Of a stretch of DNA of 64,000 nucleotides, positions 8,809 to 18,378 are shown piece after piece. The translations under genes were made by a program, and so were the position numbers. Under the pieces are notes generated by a model. It worked only from the letters and a program-made list of their open reading frames with translations. It made no database searches and was not told the origin of the DNA. Within the stretch, counting starts at the first letter, position 1. The number at the start of each line of letters is the position of its first letter. The stretch comes from Superficieibacter electus (GTDB lineage: Bacteria > Pseudomonadota > Gammaproteobacteria > Enterobacterales > Enterobacteriaceae): contig NZ_PQGD01000006.1 of NCBI RefSeq assembly GCF_002915575.1, positions 226,808-290,807 on the forward strand, in the 5' to 3' direction.

Positions 8809-10416
8809 TTATTGCGTCTGTTGAACGAGTAAATGTTGTTTCACCGCGCTGGCAATACTTTCTACCTGCGGCCCATAAATCACCTGCAAGTCATTATCGG
8901 TGGCGCGGATAAATCCGCTGGCACCGCTGCGCTTAAGCGCTGCTTCATCCACTTTTTGCATATCAATTATTTTGACCCGCAGGCGCGTGAAGCAGCAGTC
9001 AACGTGTTGAATATTTTCTTTACCGCCGAGGCCGGTGATAATATGCGCGCTGTTTTCATCGATCGTTAATTTCCCATTGCTGAGTGCTGGCGCAGTACTT
9101 TCTTCTTCACGGCCTGGTGTTTTGGCGTGGGTGCGCAAAATAATCCACTTAAAGGCGAAGTAATACACCGGTGCCCAGATAGCGCCCAATAACAAACTGA
9201 ACCACCAGTGGGTTTTCGCGCCGCCCAGAACACCAAAGACAATAAAGTCAATAAATCCGCCCTGAATATTACCAATCATCATGTCGAGCAGTTGCGCGCA
9301 GGCAAATGACAGTCCGCTCATTACGGCGTGAAAAATAAACAGCAGCGGTGAGACAAAAATAAAGCTGAATTCCAGCGGCTCGGTAATACCGGTGGTGAAG
9401 GAAGCCAACGCGCCCGCCATCATGAGCGCCTTAACCCGCTGTTTGTGTTCCGGTTTCGCGCAGCGGTACATCGCCAGCGCGGCAGCGGGCAGGCCAAACA
9501 TCATCACCGGAATTTTACCCTGGGCCAGAAAACGCGTGGCTTCCCGGGTAATATCATCAGCTAATGCGCCAGGATGGGCCAGCGCGTAATTAAAGATCGA
9601 GAGCGCGCCGATCACACTTTCATTATTGACATTAACCATCCCACCGACCGGTGTAAAACGCACGGTTTCATTAAGAATATGATGCAGTCCGGTAGGAATT
9701 AAGATGCGCTCGGTGAAGGCATAAATAAAGGTACCGAATGCGCCGGACTCACCGATAAACTGCCCCAACCGAATAATCGCACTGGCGATAACCGGCCACA
9801 CCAGCGACATTAAAACGCCGACCAGCGGCAGGACCATGACCGTAATAATCGGAACAAAGCGGCGGCCACCAAAATAGGCGATGGCCGCCGGGAGTGTAAT
9901 CTTATAAAAACGGTTGTGGAGAATTACGGTTATCAGTCCGGCAATCACCCCACCGAGGACGCTCATTTGATAAGAGAAAATACCCAGGGTATTAGCAAAT
10001 TCCGCGGAATACATCACCGCTTCGGTCTGGCTGTACCCTTTGGCCATAAAAGCCGCTGCCGAAGTCGTTTCTGGCGTTAGTCCTTGCGCCAGCAGGCTGT
10101 AATTAACACCAACATGAAAAGTGATGAAGCCAATTACCGCCGAGAGCGCTGCAGTCGGCTTTTCATCGCGGGCAAGGCCAATGGCACAGGCAATAGCAAA
10201 TAACAGTGGAAGATTAGCAAATAATGCCCCCGCGACTTTGCGGATAAAACCAATGACTTGCTGCATCACCTCAGCATGAATAATGCTTTCGCCCACAATT
10301 GCCGGATTCTGCAATGCCGCCGCGAGGCCAAGAAAAATCCCCGCCGCCGCAATTACCGAGATCGGCATCATTAATGCCTTGCCTAAATCTTGTAAAAACT
10401 CACCTGCCCGACTCAT
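8809..10416 (-). CDS. PTS alpha-glucoside-type transporter, subunit IIBC
   Basis: Inner-membrane sugar permease of the glucose/maltose PTS family (MalX/GlvC/AglA-like), 535 residues. The IIC domain, with about ten hydrophobic segments, covers roughly residues 1-420 and contains the conserved stretch PTGLHHILNE. A IIB domain lies at the C-terminus with the phosphorylatable Cys in DCCFTRLR. No IIA domain is attached, so phosphate probably comes from the glucose IIA (Crr) in trans. I chose the ATG at 10416, where the sequence begins MSRAGEFLQDLGK as in relatives, with an AGGGAA ribosome site, rather than the longer frame from 10485. Confidence 0.88.
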   Translation of the reverse strand: MSRAGEFLQDLGKALMMPISVIAAAGIFLGLAAALQNPAIVGESIIHAEVMQQVIGFIRKVAGALFANLPLLFAIACAIGLARDEKPTAALSAVIGFITFHVGVNYSLLAQGLTPETTSAAAFMAKGYSQTEAVMYSAEFANTLGIFSYQMSVLGGVIAGLITVILHNRFYKITLPAAIAYFGGRRFVPIITVMVLPLVGVLMSLVWPVIASAIIRLGQFIGESGAFGTFIYAFTERILIPTGLHHILNETVRFTPVGGMVNVNNESVIGALSIFNYALAHPGALADDITREATRFLAQGKIPVMMFGLPAAALAMYRCAKPEHKQRVKALMMAGALASFTTGITEPLEFSFIFVSPLLFIFHAVMSGLSFACAQLLDMMIGNIQGGFIDFIVFGVLGGAKTHWWFSLLLGAIWAPVYYFAFKWIILRTHAKTPGREEESTAPALSNGKLTIDENSAHIITGLGGKENIQHVDCCFTRLRVKIIDMQKVDEAALKRSGASGFIRATDNDLQVIYGPQVESIASAVKQHLLVQQTQ

Positions 10417-10473
10417 ATCGCATTCCCTGTAAGGTAGAAGTGGCTTAACAGACTGCACATGGCGGTAAGTATA

Positions 10474-10510
10474 GCGGGAACACATGTATAGTTGTCTAGC
10501 CCACTATTTT
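10474..10510 (-). promoter_or_regulatory. Candidate GntR operator/promoter of the alpha-glucoside operon
   Basis: The 134-base gap between the GntR gene and the PTS gene contains TGTATAGTTGTCTAG, resembling half-sites (TGTATA, TTGTCTAG) of HutC/TreR-type GntR regulators. The symmetry is imperfect, so this is a suggestion only. Confidence 0.35.
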
Positions 10511-10550
10511 AAAAACAAGGTATCGATCACAATTTCACCGGCTAACAGGA

Positions 10551-11285
10551 CTAGGGACGGGCGGCGGTCAGGGTAAAGCGGTAGTGCTGCTGATTGTAAT
10601 AAATCTCTGAAAGTTCAAAGGGCGTGTTGTTACGTAATATGGCAACCGACGTGGCATGCAGCACCGGTTCATCGCGGTTGATGCCCAGCATATCGCGCAC
10701 TTCCTGCGAAGGCAGTTCAGCGCGGATTTCTTTTTCCGAGCGCTCAACGGTGAAACCTTTGCGGCTGATATAGGCGTATTTCGACGCATTGAGATCGGCT
10801 TCATTTAGATCGTCGAAAGGACCGGTAATCATCCACGACTGCTCAAAAACAAACGGGATGTCCCCGACCAGCCGCAGCCGTTTCATAAACCAGACATCGT
10901 CACCCGGAGCAAGCGCAAGCGTTTCGGCAATTTCCGCCGTGGCTTTTTGGCGAAGAAGGCATATCAGCCGGTTAATGACCGGTTCTGCCAGCCCCAGCGT
11001 AGCTTCACTGGATGAAAGATGACGATCGAGCGGCAGTGAAATACGCAGATGTTTAGCAGGCTGCACGACAAATGTCCCCTGTCCTCGGCGACGTTCAACC
11101 TTGCCCTGGCGCACCAGATAATCAACCGCTTTACGTGCGGTCATGCGGGAAATGGAAAATTGCTGGCAGAGTTCATTTTCGGAAGGGATTGCATCGCCAG
11201 GTCGCAGCAGGCCGGCGGTAATTTGCCCGGTAAGATAGTGTTCCAGTTGCAGATAGACCGGCACGGTCGAGTGTTTATCAATCAT
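10551..11285 (-). CDS. GntR-family (HutC-type, UTRA domain) transcriptional regulator
   Basis: A 244-residue regulator with an N-terminal winged helix (residues about 5-72; pattern PSENELCQQFSISRMTARKA) and a C-terminal UTRA effector-binding domain (about 95-240), as in TreR and other sugar-responsive HutC-type members. It is encoded directly upstream of the PTS and GH4 genes on the same strand, so it most likely represses that operon and senses a phosphorylated alpha-glucoside. The cassette occupies the dinG-rhlE interval, where K-12 has ybiA. Confidence 0.85.
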   Translation of the reverse strand: MIDKHSTVPVYLQLEHYLTGQITAGLLRPGDAIPSENELCQQFSISRMTARKAVDYLVRQGKVERRRGQGTFVVQPAKHLRISLPLDRHLSSSEATLGLAEPVINRLICLLRQKATAEIAETLALAPGDDVWFMKRLRLVGDIPFVFEQSWMITGPFDDLNEADLNASKYAYISRKGFTVERSEKEIRAELPSQEVRDMLGINRDEPVLHATSVAILRNNTPFELSEIYYNQQHYRFTLTAARP

Positions 11286-11370
11286 TCACGATGCTCCCTG
11301 TAGAGAATGACATGTTAGCCACCCGGCGGCAAAGTGACAATGTCTGTGCAGGAAAAGCCATACCGGCTGA

Positions 11371-11402
11371 AAAGAAACAGGCCGGACAATCCGGCCTGTT
11401 TT
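11371..11402 (-). terminator. Terminator of rhlE
   Basis: Near-perfect 12-bp stem (AAACAGGCCGGA / TCCGGCCTGTTT) with a 3-base loop, immediately after the rhlE stop codon. T-rich tracts flank both sides, so it may serve both strands. Confidence 0.85.
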
Positions 11403-12740
11403 TTATACTGCTGAAGGTTTGCGCGGACGGGAACGACGCGGCTTTTCACCGCCCGGTTTGCCGTCATTGCTGCGCGGGCCTCTGGCTTTCGGCGCACCGC
11501 CGTCAGTACGGCGCGGTTGCTGCTGCCCGCGACCGCCGCCTTGTCCGCGGCCACCGCCACGCTGCTGCTGACGGCCATTCTGAATCGGCTCGGCTTTGAT
11601 CGACGGGTCAGGCTCATAGCCTGCCAGCGCGATGCGCGGGATTTCTTTTTTCAACAGACGTTCGATGTCGCGCAGCAGTTTGTGTTCATCAACGCAAACC
11701 AGCGAAAGGGCTTCACCCGTCGCCGCCGCACGTCCGGTACGCCCGATGCGATGTACATAATCTTCCGGCACGTTCGGCAACTCGTAGTTGACCACGTGCG
11801 GCAGTTCTTCGATATCCAGACCACGCGCCGCGATGTCGGTGGCCACCAGCACGCGAATCTCACCGGATTTAAAGTCGGCCAGCGCGCGGGTGCGTGCGCC
11901 CTGACTTTTATTCCCGTGAATAGCCGCGCTGCGAATACCGTCTTTATTCAGCTGCTCCGCCAGATGGTTAGCGCCGTGTTTGGTGCGCGTGAACACCAGC
12001 ACCTGCTGCCAGTTTCCTTCACCAATCATCTGCGATAGCAGTTCACGCTTGCGTTTTTTATCCACCAAATGTACGTGCTGAGTGACCTGCTCGGAGGCGG
12101 TGTTGCGACGCGCTACTTCAATTTCCAGCGGATTACGTAACAGTTTTTCGGCCAGCGTTTTGATGTCGTCGGAAAACGTGGCGGAGAAAAGCAAATTCTG
12201 ACGCTTCGCCGGCAGCTTAGCCAGCACGCGGCGAATATCGTGGATAAAGCCCATATCGAGCATGCGGTCGGCTTCATCCAGTACCAGCACTTCCACCTTA
12301 TCCAGCTTAACAGCGTTCTGATGTTCCAGATCCAGCAGGCGACCCGGCGTGGCAACAAGGATGTCGACGCCGCTGCGCAGTTGCATCATCTGTGGGTTAA
12401 TGCTCACCCCACCAAAGACCACCATGGAGCGGATGTTGAGGTGTTTACTGTAGTCACGCACGTTTTCGCCGATTTGTGCCGCCAGTTCGCGGGTAGGCGT
12501 GAGGATCAACGCGCGGACCGGGCGCTGCCCTTTTACCGGTGCACGTTGAGAAAGTTGCTGAAGCAACGGCAGCGTAAATCCGGCGGTTTTACCCGTACCG
12601 GTCTGGGCGCTGGCCATAATATCGCGGCCTTCCAGCACGGCGGGGATCGCCTGCTGCTGAATGGGGGTAGGCTCACGGTATCCCTGCTCTGCAACGGCAC
12701 GCAGAATTTCAGGGCTCAGGCCAAGGGTATCAAAAGACAT
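11403..12740 (-). CDS. rhlE: ATP-dependent RNA helicase RhlE
   Basis: DEAD-box RNA helicase that remodels RNA, with roles in ribosome assembly and degradosome interaction in E. coli. The 445 residues carry all core motifs: the Q motif near PTPIQQQAI (25-33), AQTGTGKT (45-52), PTRELA (82-87), TPGR (131-134), DEAD (155-158) and SAT (186-188). The second RecA domain has RGLDIE and HRIGRTGR. The C-terminal tail from about residue 385 is rich in Arg, Gly and Gln, as in other RhlE proteins. A GGAG site precedes the ATG. In E. coli rhlE is divergent from cecR and in its regulon; here two extra genes lie between them. Confidence 0.96.
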   Translation of the reverse strand: MSFDTLGLSPEILRAVAEQGYREPTPIQQQAIPAVLEGRDIMASAQTGTGKTAGFTLPLLQQLSQRAPVKGQRPVRALILTPTRELAAQIGENVRDYSKHLNIRSMVVFGGVSINPQMMQLRSGVDILVATPGRLLDLEHQNAVKLDKVEVLVLDEADRMLDMGFIHDIRRVLAKLPAKRQNLLFSATFSDDIKTLAEKLLRNPLEIEVARRNTASEQVTQHVHLVDKKRKRELLSQMIGEGNWQQVLVFTRTKHGANHLAEQLNKDGIRSAAIHGNKSQGARTRALADFKSGEIRVLVATDIAARGLDIEELPHVVNYELPNVPEDYVHRIGRTGRAAATGEALSLVCVDEHKLLRDIERLLKKEIPRIALAGYEPDPSIKAEPIQNGRQQQRGGGRGQGGGRGQQQPRRTDGGAPKARGPRSNDGKPGGEKPRRSRPRKPSAV

Positions 12741-13052
12741 AACAACTCCACACCGCCCCGACCGTTACCGGTGTAGTTTTCAGGGAGATAGTAATAAGGC
12801 AGATGACAAAAACCACAATGTCATGAAGGGGCGGAGTGTAGCAGTTTTTGTGACGTGGCGCATAAATATCCCTTTCTGAGGCAGACAAAAGCGGGTGAGC
12901 TGTCTGCACCACATCATCGAGCAAGATTGAGCAATATCAAACATAAATAAACACAAAATTGCACAAAGCATCATACCCTGTTAGCGTGTTGATGATCCCT
13001 GGCGCACGATAACGGATGCCAGCAACTCACATAACAGACTGGAGGTTAACGG
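12741..13052. other. rhlE / HAD-gene divergent intergenic region
   Basis: A 312-base region carrying the promoters of two divergent genes. No conserved operator is obvious, and I see no palindrome like the cecR one. An AT-rich tract lies around 12930-12970. Confidence 0.5.
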
Positions 13053-13853
13053 ATGATTAAGCTCATCATTACTGATTTAGACGGTACTTTCCTGAACAGC
13101 CACGGAGAGTATGACCGGGCATTGTTTGCTGACGTCAGGGCATTAATGGCGGAAAAAGGCGTCCATTTTGCCGCCTGCACTGGCAAGCAATGTGAAAGAG
13201 TGGAAGAGTTATTCGGCGACTTCAGTCGTGATGTGTGGATCGTCGGCGACAGCGCCACGCGAATAAAATACAACGGTGAGTTTATGTTTCAGTCGCTTAT
13301 CCGTAATGAAACCGGGCAGCGCATTATTTCTGCTCTCCGGCAGGCCAACGACCACCATGTGATCATCGCCTGTACCCAGGAAGGCGCAGCGATCCGGGCC
13401 GATACGCCACAGCATCTGAAAGATATCGTTCGCCGCTCCTATACCCATGTGATCCAGACCGACGACCTCGCCTCGCTAACCTGCGATTTCGTAAAAATCA
13501 CTGTGTTCGATGAAAAAGGAACCTGTCCGCAAACGCGCCCGTATCTCACCCCCTTTGAGAATGACGCTTATATCGTTGTTTCAGAAGCCGCATGGATCGA
13601 TATCGCTGACTACGGCATTCATAAAGGCACGACCGTACAAAAGTTGCAGGATTTACTCGGAGTAGGTCGGCATGAAACCATGGCGTTTGGCGATGGCTAT
13701 AACGATCTCGAACTGCTGGCAGCGGCAGATTACAGTTTTGCGATGCGCAACGCCTTTGAAGAAACCAAAGCAGCAGCACGTTTTATCACTGGCAGCAATA
13801 ATGAAAGCGCGGTTTGTACCACCATTCAGCAACTACTGGCGCTACAGTCATAA
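13053..13853 (+). CDS. HAD-superfamily (Cof-type) sugar-phosphatase-like hydrolase
   Basis: A 266-residue cytoplasmic phosphatase of the Cof/IIB branch of the HAD superfamily, the group that includes E. coli YbiV and YidA. Motif I DLDGTF is at residues 8-13 (nucleophile Asp8, acid Asp10), a Lys precedes TTVQKLQDLL in the cap-to-core return, and motif IV GDGYND lies near residue 211. Relatives hydrolyse sugar phosphates, but the substrate is unknown. A strong GGAGG site precedes the ATG. It is convergent with a DeoR regulator, and the pair is absent from this site in K-12. Confidence 0.82.
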   Translation: MIKLIITDLDGTFLNSHGEYDRALFADVRALMAEKGVHFAACTGKQCERVEELFGDFSRDVWIVGDSATRIKYNGEFMFQSLIRNETGQRIISALRQANDHHVIIACTQEGAAIRADTPQHLKDIVRRSYTHVIQTDDLASLTCDFVKITVFDEKGTCPQTRPYLTPFENDAYIVVSEAAWIDIADYGIHKGTTVQKLQDLLGVGRHETMAFGDGYNDLELLAAADYSFAMRNAFEETKAAARFITGSNNESAVCTTIQQLLALQS

Positions 13854-13955
13854 CCGCGCGAAGCGGCTTCGTTATGGATGGCTGACAGATGTCATTCCGT
13901 GCCGTGATGCCTGGCAGGCCCATGGTTTGCGAATAATCAGTTAATATTGATGATG

Positions 13956-13993
13956 TTGTAGGCCGGGTACGGCGAAGCTGCCACCCGGCACAA
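13956..13993. repeat. REP-type palindromic repeat
   Basis: Typical enterobacterial REP element (TAGGCCGGGTACGGCGAAGC, then GCCACCCGGCA). It lies between the convergent ends of the HAD and DeoR genes, and a partial companion (GATGCCTGGCAGGCC) lies at about 13906-13921. Confidence 0.8.
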
Positions 13994-14032
13994 CGCATAG
14001 CAAAACCAGCTTTTCAGCCGTGAGAAAAAACG

Positions 14033-14797
14033 CTATTCCGCAATCTCAATACGCATATTTACATGGCTGAAATCCGCGATATTGGTCCCGGCGTTAACGA
14101 CGACAATGTCGATATCTTCGCAGGAAGCAACTTTATAGCGGGCGACCTGCGGCATTTTATCTGCTGTAGCCGCCGCTATAACTTCACTGCTCTGGCTCAG
14201 CACCTCTTTTTTAAAGCAGGCATCTTCATAGTATACGGCGCTAAGCCCCGCCTGCGGGTCCAGTCCGCAAACACCAATAAATGTCTGATCGAAGATCATT
14301 CCCTGAATTTGCTTCACCGTATCTGCACTGAGCGTACTGCCCGTGAGCGGATTAATTTTCCCACCGAGCAAAATCACCTCGCCGTTACTGCGGCTACTAA
14401 GCGCGGTTGCGATTTGCGGTGAATTGGTCACGATGGTCAGTGTCAGATCGGCGGGAATAAATTCGACCATCGCCAGATACGTTGATCCGGCATCCAGAAA
14501 AATACAGCTATCAGCCGCAATAAATTGCGCGCACCGTCTGGCGAGAGTCGATTTTTCAACGGTATTTTGCGCCGCCCGTACTTCAAAAAGCGCGGACTGC
14601 TTGATCTGGCTGACGGCACCACCATACACTTTTTTGCAGATTCCTCGCCGGGCAAGCTCCTGAAGATCCCGGCGAATCGTATGCTCGGAAACCCCCAATT
14701 TTTGCGCCAGGTCAACACCTATTACGCGCCCCGTGTCGGTTAACATTTGCTGGATCAGAGCCAACCGTTGTTCGGGAAATGCATCATAATCTGCCAC
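14033..14797 (-). CDS. DeoR/GlpR-family transcriptional regulator
   Basis: A 254-residue regulator. The N-terminal DeoR helix-turn-helix (about residues 8-60; VDLAQKLGVSEHTIRRDLQEL) is followed by the DeoRC sensor domain (about 75-230), which binds sugar phosphates in relatives. Translation probably starts at a GTG (14797) with GAGG upstream. Its gene faces the HAD phosphatase gene tail to tail, so a shared phosphorylated sugar is an attractive but unproven link. Targets are not apparent in this window. Confidence 0.82.
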   Translation of the reverse strand: MADYDAFPEQRLALIQQMLTDTGRVIGVDLAQKLGVSEHTIRRDLQELARRGICKKVYGGAVSQIKQSALFEVRAAQNTVEKSTLARRCAQFIAADSCIFLDAGSTYLAMVEFIPADLTLTIVTNSPQIATALSSRSNGEVILLGGKINPLTGSTLSADTVKQIQGMIFDQTFIGVCGLDPQAGLSAVYYEDACFKKEVLSQSSEVIAAATADKMPQVARYKVASCEDIDIVVVNAGTNIADFSHVNMRIEIAE

Positions 14798-14954
14798 GTC
14801 AGGTCCTCAAATAATGATAATTCTGCATAATTTACCACAAAGTATCACTGTGAGCCTTCTGCGTTGGTTGTGCATTATATGCCCTCTGCTTTAAGGGGCC
14901 TCCCCTCACTAAAATACTCCGCCAATTGGACAAGTTCAAAAAACGACCTTATTA

Positions 14955-14974
14955 TTAATCAATCGATTGATTAA
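14955..14974. promoter_or_regulatory. Perfect 20-bp palindrome upstream of cecR, probable CecR operator
   Basis: TTAATCAATCGATTGATTAA is an exact palindrome ending 14 bases before the cecR start codon. E. coli CecR (YbiH) represses its own operon, and TetR proteins bind such palindromes. The position over the start region fits autorepression. Confidence 0.8.
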
Positions 14975-14988
14975 TTTTGGACTGTGCA

Positions 14989-15657
14989 ATGACTTTACCC
15001 CCTATAACCACCAAAGGCGAACAGGCAAAAGCGCAGTTGATACATGCCGCGCTGGCGCAGTTTGGCGAGTACGGGCTGAACGCCACCACCCGCGACATCG
15101 CCGCTCTGGCGGGGCAAAATATTGCGGCTATTCCTTATTATTTTGGATCTAAAGAAGATCTGTATCTTGCCTGCGCGCAGTGGATTGCCGACTTTATCAG
15201 CGAGCAATTTCAGCCGCACACCCTTGTGGCAGAACACCTGCTGGCGCAACCGGTAGTGGATAAAGCAGCGATTCGCGGGCTTATCCTCAACGCCTGCGAA
15301 AATATGATCGCTCTGCTAACCCACGATGACACCGTCAACCTGAGTAAATTCATCTCCCGTGAACAGCTTTCCCCGACGGCAGGCTACCGGCTAATTCACG
15401 ATCGGGTGATCGCCCCAATGCATACCCATATGACCCGGCTTATCGCCGCGTATACCGGTCTTGATGCCACGGATACGCGCACGATTTTGCATACTCATGC
15501 GCTGCTGGGCGAAATCCTGGCTTTCCGACTGGTGCGGGAAACAATCTTACAGCGGACCGGCTGGTCACAGTTTGATGAAGAGAAAGCGGGGCTGGTTTTC
15601 AAGACTATCACCAGTCATATCGATTTTATTCTGCAGGGATTATCGAAAGGAGCCTGA
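14989..15657 (+). CDS. cecR: TetR-family regulator CecR (YbiH)
   Basis: A 222-residue repressor that in E. coli controls rhlE and the ybhGFSR efflux operon and affects sensitivity to cefoperazone and chloramphenicol. The N-terminal TetR helix-turn-helix is at about residues 10-55 ([20 protein letters not shown], then [10 protein letters not shown]), followed by a CerR-type ligand-binding domain. The ATG at 14989 gives the usual N-terminus; an in-frame TTG at 14977 overlaps no ribosome site and is less likely. ybhG starts 4 bases after the stop, so it heads the operon. Confidence 0.95.
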   Translation: MTLPPITTKGEQAKAQLIHAALAQFGEYGLNATTRDIAALAGQNIAAIPYYFGSKEDLYLACAQWIADFISEQFQPHTLVAEHLLAQPVVDKAAIRGLILNACENMIALLTHDDTVNLSKFISREQLSPTAGYRLIHDRVIAPMHTHMTRLIAAYTGLDATDTRTILHTHALLGEILAFRLVRETILQRTGWSQFDEEKAGLVFKTITSHIDFILQGLSKGA

Positions 15658-15661
15658 CGTC

Positions 15662-16642
15662 ATGAAAAAACCCGTCGTTATTGTGCTGATTGGCGTCATT
15701 GTGCTGGCTGCCATCGGCGGCGGCTGGATGTGGTATCACAGCCGGCAGAATCAACCGCTGACCTTATATGGCAATGTCGATATCCGCACGGTAAATATGA
15801 GCTTTCGGGTAGGTGGCAGGCTGGCCAGCCTGACGGTGGATGAAGGCGATTCAATTAAGGCGGGTCAGGTGCTGGGCGAATTGGATCGCGCGCCATATCA
15901 AAATGCGCTGATGCAGGCCAACGCTAACGTGTCTACCGCACAGGCCAAATACGATTTGGCGATGGCAGGCTATCGGGCGGAAGAGATTGCCCAGGCCAGC
16001 GCTGCGGTAAATCAGGCGCAGGCCGCGTATCAGTATGCGCAAAACTTTTATCAGCGCCAGCAAGGGTTGTGGAAAAGCCGAACCATCTCGGCTAACGATC
16101 TGGAAAACGCCCGCTCCTCACGCGATCAGGCGCAGGCCAGCCTGAAATCCGCCCAGGACAAGCTCAGTCAGTTCCGCGCCGGTAACCGTCCGCAGGAAAT
16201 CGCTCAGGCAAAAGCCAGCCTTGAACAGGCCCAGGCGCAACTGGCGCAGGCCCGACTGGATTTGCAGGATACCACTCTTCTCGCCCCTTCCGGCGGTACG
16301 CTTCTGACCCGCGCCGTGGAGCCGGGCAGTATGTTAAACGCGGGCAGTACGGTACTCACCCTTTCGCTTACTCGTCCGGTATGGGTCCGCGCCTGGGTCG
16401 ATGAACGCCATTTACATGAGGCACAGCCGGGACGTGACATCCTGCTTTATACCGACGGCCGCCCGGATAAGCCTTATCACGGCAAGATTGGGTTTATTTC
16501 TCCCACCGCCGAGTTTACGCCGAAAACCGTGGAGACCCCGGATCTACGCACCGACCTGGTTTACCGGATGCGCATTATCGTCACTGACGCCGATGATGCC
16601 CTGCGTCAGGGGATGCCGGTGACGTTGAGATTCGACCAATGA
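15662..16642 (+). CDS. ybhG: YbhG, membrane fusion (HlyD-type) protein of the YbhFSR exporter
   Basis: Periplasmic adaptor subunit, 326 residues (E. coli about 332). An N-terminal membrane anchor (residues 5-24) is followed by a biotinyl-lipoyl-like segment ([17 protein letters not shown]), a long Ala/Gln-rich helical hairpin with coiled-coil character (about residues 75-205) and a beta-barrel domain. It links the ABC exporter to an outer-membrane channel. The ATG at 15662 directly follows cecR, and the stop overlaps ybhF in an ATGA. Confidence 0.93.
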   Translation: MKKPVVIVLIGVIVLAAIGGGWMWYHSRQNQPLTLYGNVDIRTVNMSFRVGGRLASLTVDEGDSIKAGQVLGELDRAPYQNALMQANANVSTAQAKYDLAMAGYRAEEIAQASAAVNQAQAAYQYAQNFYQRQQGLWKSRTISANDLENARSSRDQAQASLKSAQDKLSQFRAGNRPQEIAQAKASLEQAQAQLAQARLDLQDTTLLAPSGGTLLTRAVEPGSMLNAGSTVLTLSLTRPVWVRAWVDERHLHEAQPGRDILLYTDGRPDKPYHGKIGFISPTAEFTPKTVETPDLRTDLVYRMRIIVTDADDALRQGMPVTLRFDQ

Positions 16643-18378
16643 CCGAAGCGCTGATCGCTCTTGACGGGCTGGAAAAACGCTTTGCCGGAATGGATAAACC
16701 CGCCGTCGCCCCGCTGGATTGCACCATTCGCGCGGGTTATGTCACCGGGCTGGTTGGCCCTGATGGCGCAGGCAAAACGACGCTAATGCGGATGCTGGCG
16801 GGGCTGCTCAAGCCCGATGCTGGCAGTGCCAGAGTTATAGGTTATGACCCGGTAACAGAGAATAACGCATTACATGCAGTGTTAGGTTATATGCCGCAAA
16901 AGTTTGGGCTGTATGAAGATCTGACGGTGATGGAGAATCTGTCGCTGTATGCCGATCTGCGCAGCGTTACCGGCGACGTACGTAAAAAAACCTTCGATCG
17001 CCTGCTGCAATTTACCTCTCTGGGCCCCTTTACCGCACGGTTGGCGGGGAAACTGTCCGGGGGTATGAAACAAAAACTGGGGCTGGCCTGCACCCTGGTT
17101 GGCGAGCCCAAAGTGCTGTTGCTGGATGAGCCGGGGGTCGGCGTCGATCCCATTTCCCGTCGTGAACTGTGGCAGATGGTGCACGAACTGGCGGGCGACG
17201 GCATGTTAATCCTCTGGAGCACCTCCTATCTGGATGAAGCGGAGCAGTGTCGCGATGTCCTGTTAATGAATGAGGGCCAGTTGCTTTATCAGGGCGAGCC
17301 AAAGGCACTGACCCGGACTATCAGCGGACGCAGTTTTTTGCTGCACAGCCCACAAGAAAATAACCGCCAGCTTCTTCAGCGAACGCTGAAATTGCCGCAG
17401 GTCAGCGACGGCATGATTCAGGGGAAATCGGTACGGCTGATCCTCAAAAAAGACGCAGTGGCGGAGGATATCCGTCGCGCCAGGGGGATGCCAGAAATAG
17501 AAATAACCAAAACCGCACCGCGGTTTGAAGATGCATTTATCGATCTTCTCGGCGGTGCGGGCGCGTCAGAGTCGCCGCTGGGAGCCATTCTGCATAAGGT
17601 AGAAGGTACGCCGGGCGAAACGGTGATTGAAGCGCAGCAACTTACAAAAAAATTTGGCGACTTCGCTGCCACTGATCATGTCAATTTTAGCGTCCGCCGC
17701 GGGGAGATTTTTGGTTTGCTGGGGCCAAACGGCGCAGGAAAATCCACCACCTTCAAAATGATGTGCGGCCTGCTGGTGCCGACGTCAGGCAAGGCGCTGG
17801 TACTGGATATGGATTTGAAAGTCAGCTCCGGCAAAGCGCGCCAGCATCTGGGCTATATGGCGCAGAAATTTTCACTCTACGGGAATCTGACGGTTGAACA
17901 AAATCTGCGCTTTTTTTCCGGCGTGTATGGGCTACGGGGTCGGACACAGAATGAAAAAATCTCCCGTATGAGTGAGGCATTTGGTCTGAAAGATATCGCC
18001 AATCACGCCACTGATGCCCTGCCGCTGGGCTTTAAGCAACGGCTGGCGCTGGCCTGCTCGTTAATGCACGAACCGGATATTCTGTTTCTGGATGAGCCGA
18101 CCTCCGGCGTTGATCCACTCACCCGCCGCGAATTCTGGCTGCACATTAATAGCATGGTGGAGAAAGGGGTGACGGTGATGGTGACGACACACTTTATGGA
18201 TGAAGCCGAATATTGCGATCGCATCGGCCTGGTGTATCGCGGAAAACTGATTGCCCACGGCACGCCGGACGATCTGAAAGCGCAGGCCGCTGATGATAAA
18301 CAAAACGATCCGACGATGGAGCAGGCGTTTATCACGCTTATCAATAACTGGGATCAGGAGCATGCTCATGAGCACTAG
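16639..18378 (+). CDS. ybhF: YbhF, tandem ATP-binding subunit of the YbhFSR exporter
   Basis: ABC ATPase with two fused nucleotide-binding domains, 579 residues. Walker A motifs are GPDGAGKT (about 40-47) and GPNGAGKS (about 362-369), and Walker B boxes LLLDEP and LFLDEP are both present. The first domain has a good signature (LSGGMKQK); the second reads LPLGFKQ, the form also seen in E. coli YbhF. It powers the YbhS-YbhR permease and has been linked to tetracycline-class drug efflux and Na+/Li+ export in E. coli. It overlaps ybhG by 4 bases and ybhS by 11. Confidence 0.95.
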   Translation: MTEALIALDGLEKRFAGMDKPAVAPLDCTIRAGYVTGLVGPDGAGKTTLMRMLAGLLKPDAGSARVIGYDPVTENNALHAVLGYMPQKFGLYEDLTVMENLSLYADLRSVTGDVRKKTFDRLLQFTSLGPFTARLAGKLSGGMKQKLGLACTLVGEPKVLLLDEPGVGVDPISRRELWQMVHELAGDGMLILWSTSYLDEAEQCRDVLLMNEGQLLYQGEPKALTRTISGRSFLLHSPQENNRQLLQRTLKLPQVSDGMIQGKSVRLILKKDAVAEDIRRARGMPEIEITKTAPRFEDAFIDLLGGAGASESPLGAILHKVEGTPGETVIEAQQLTKKFGDFAATDHVNFSVRRGEIFGLLGPNGAGKSTTFKMMCGLLVPTSGKALVLDMDLKVSSGKARQHLGYMAQKFSLYGNLTVEQNLRFFSGVYGLRGRTQNEKISRMSEAFGLKDIANHATDALPLGFKQRLALACSLMHEPDILFLDEPTSGVDPLTRREFWLHINSMVEKGVTVMVTTHFMDEAEYCDRIGLVYRGKLIAHGTPDDLKAQAADDKQNDPTMEQAFITLINNWDQEHAHEH

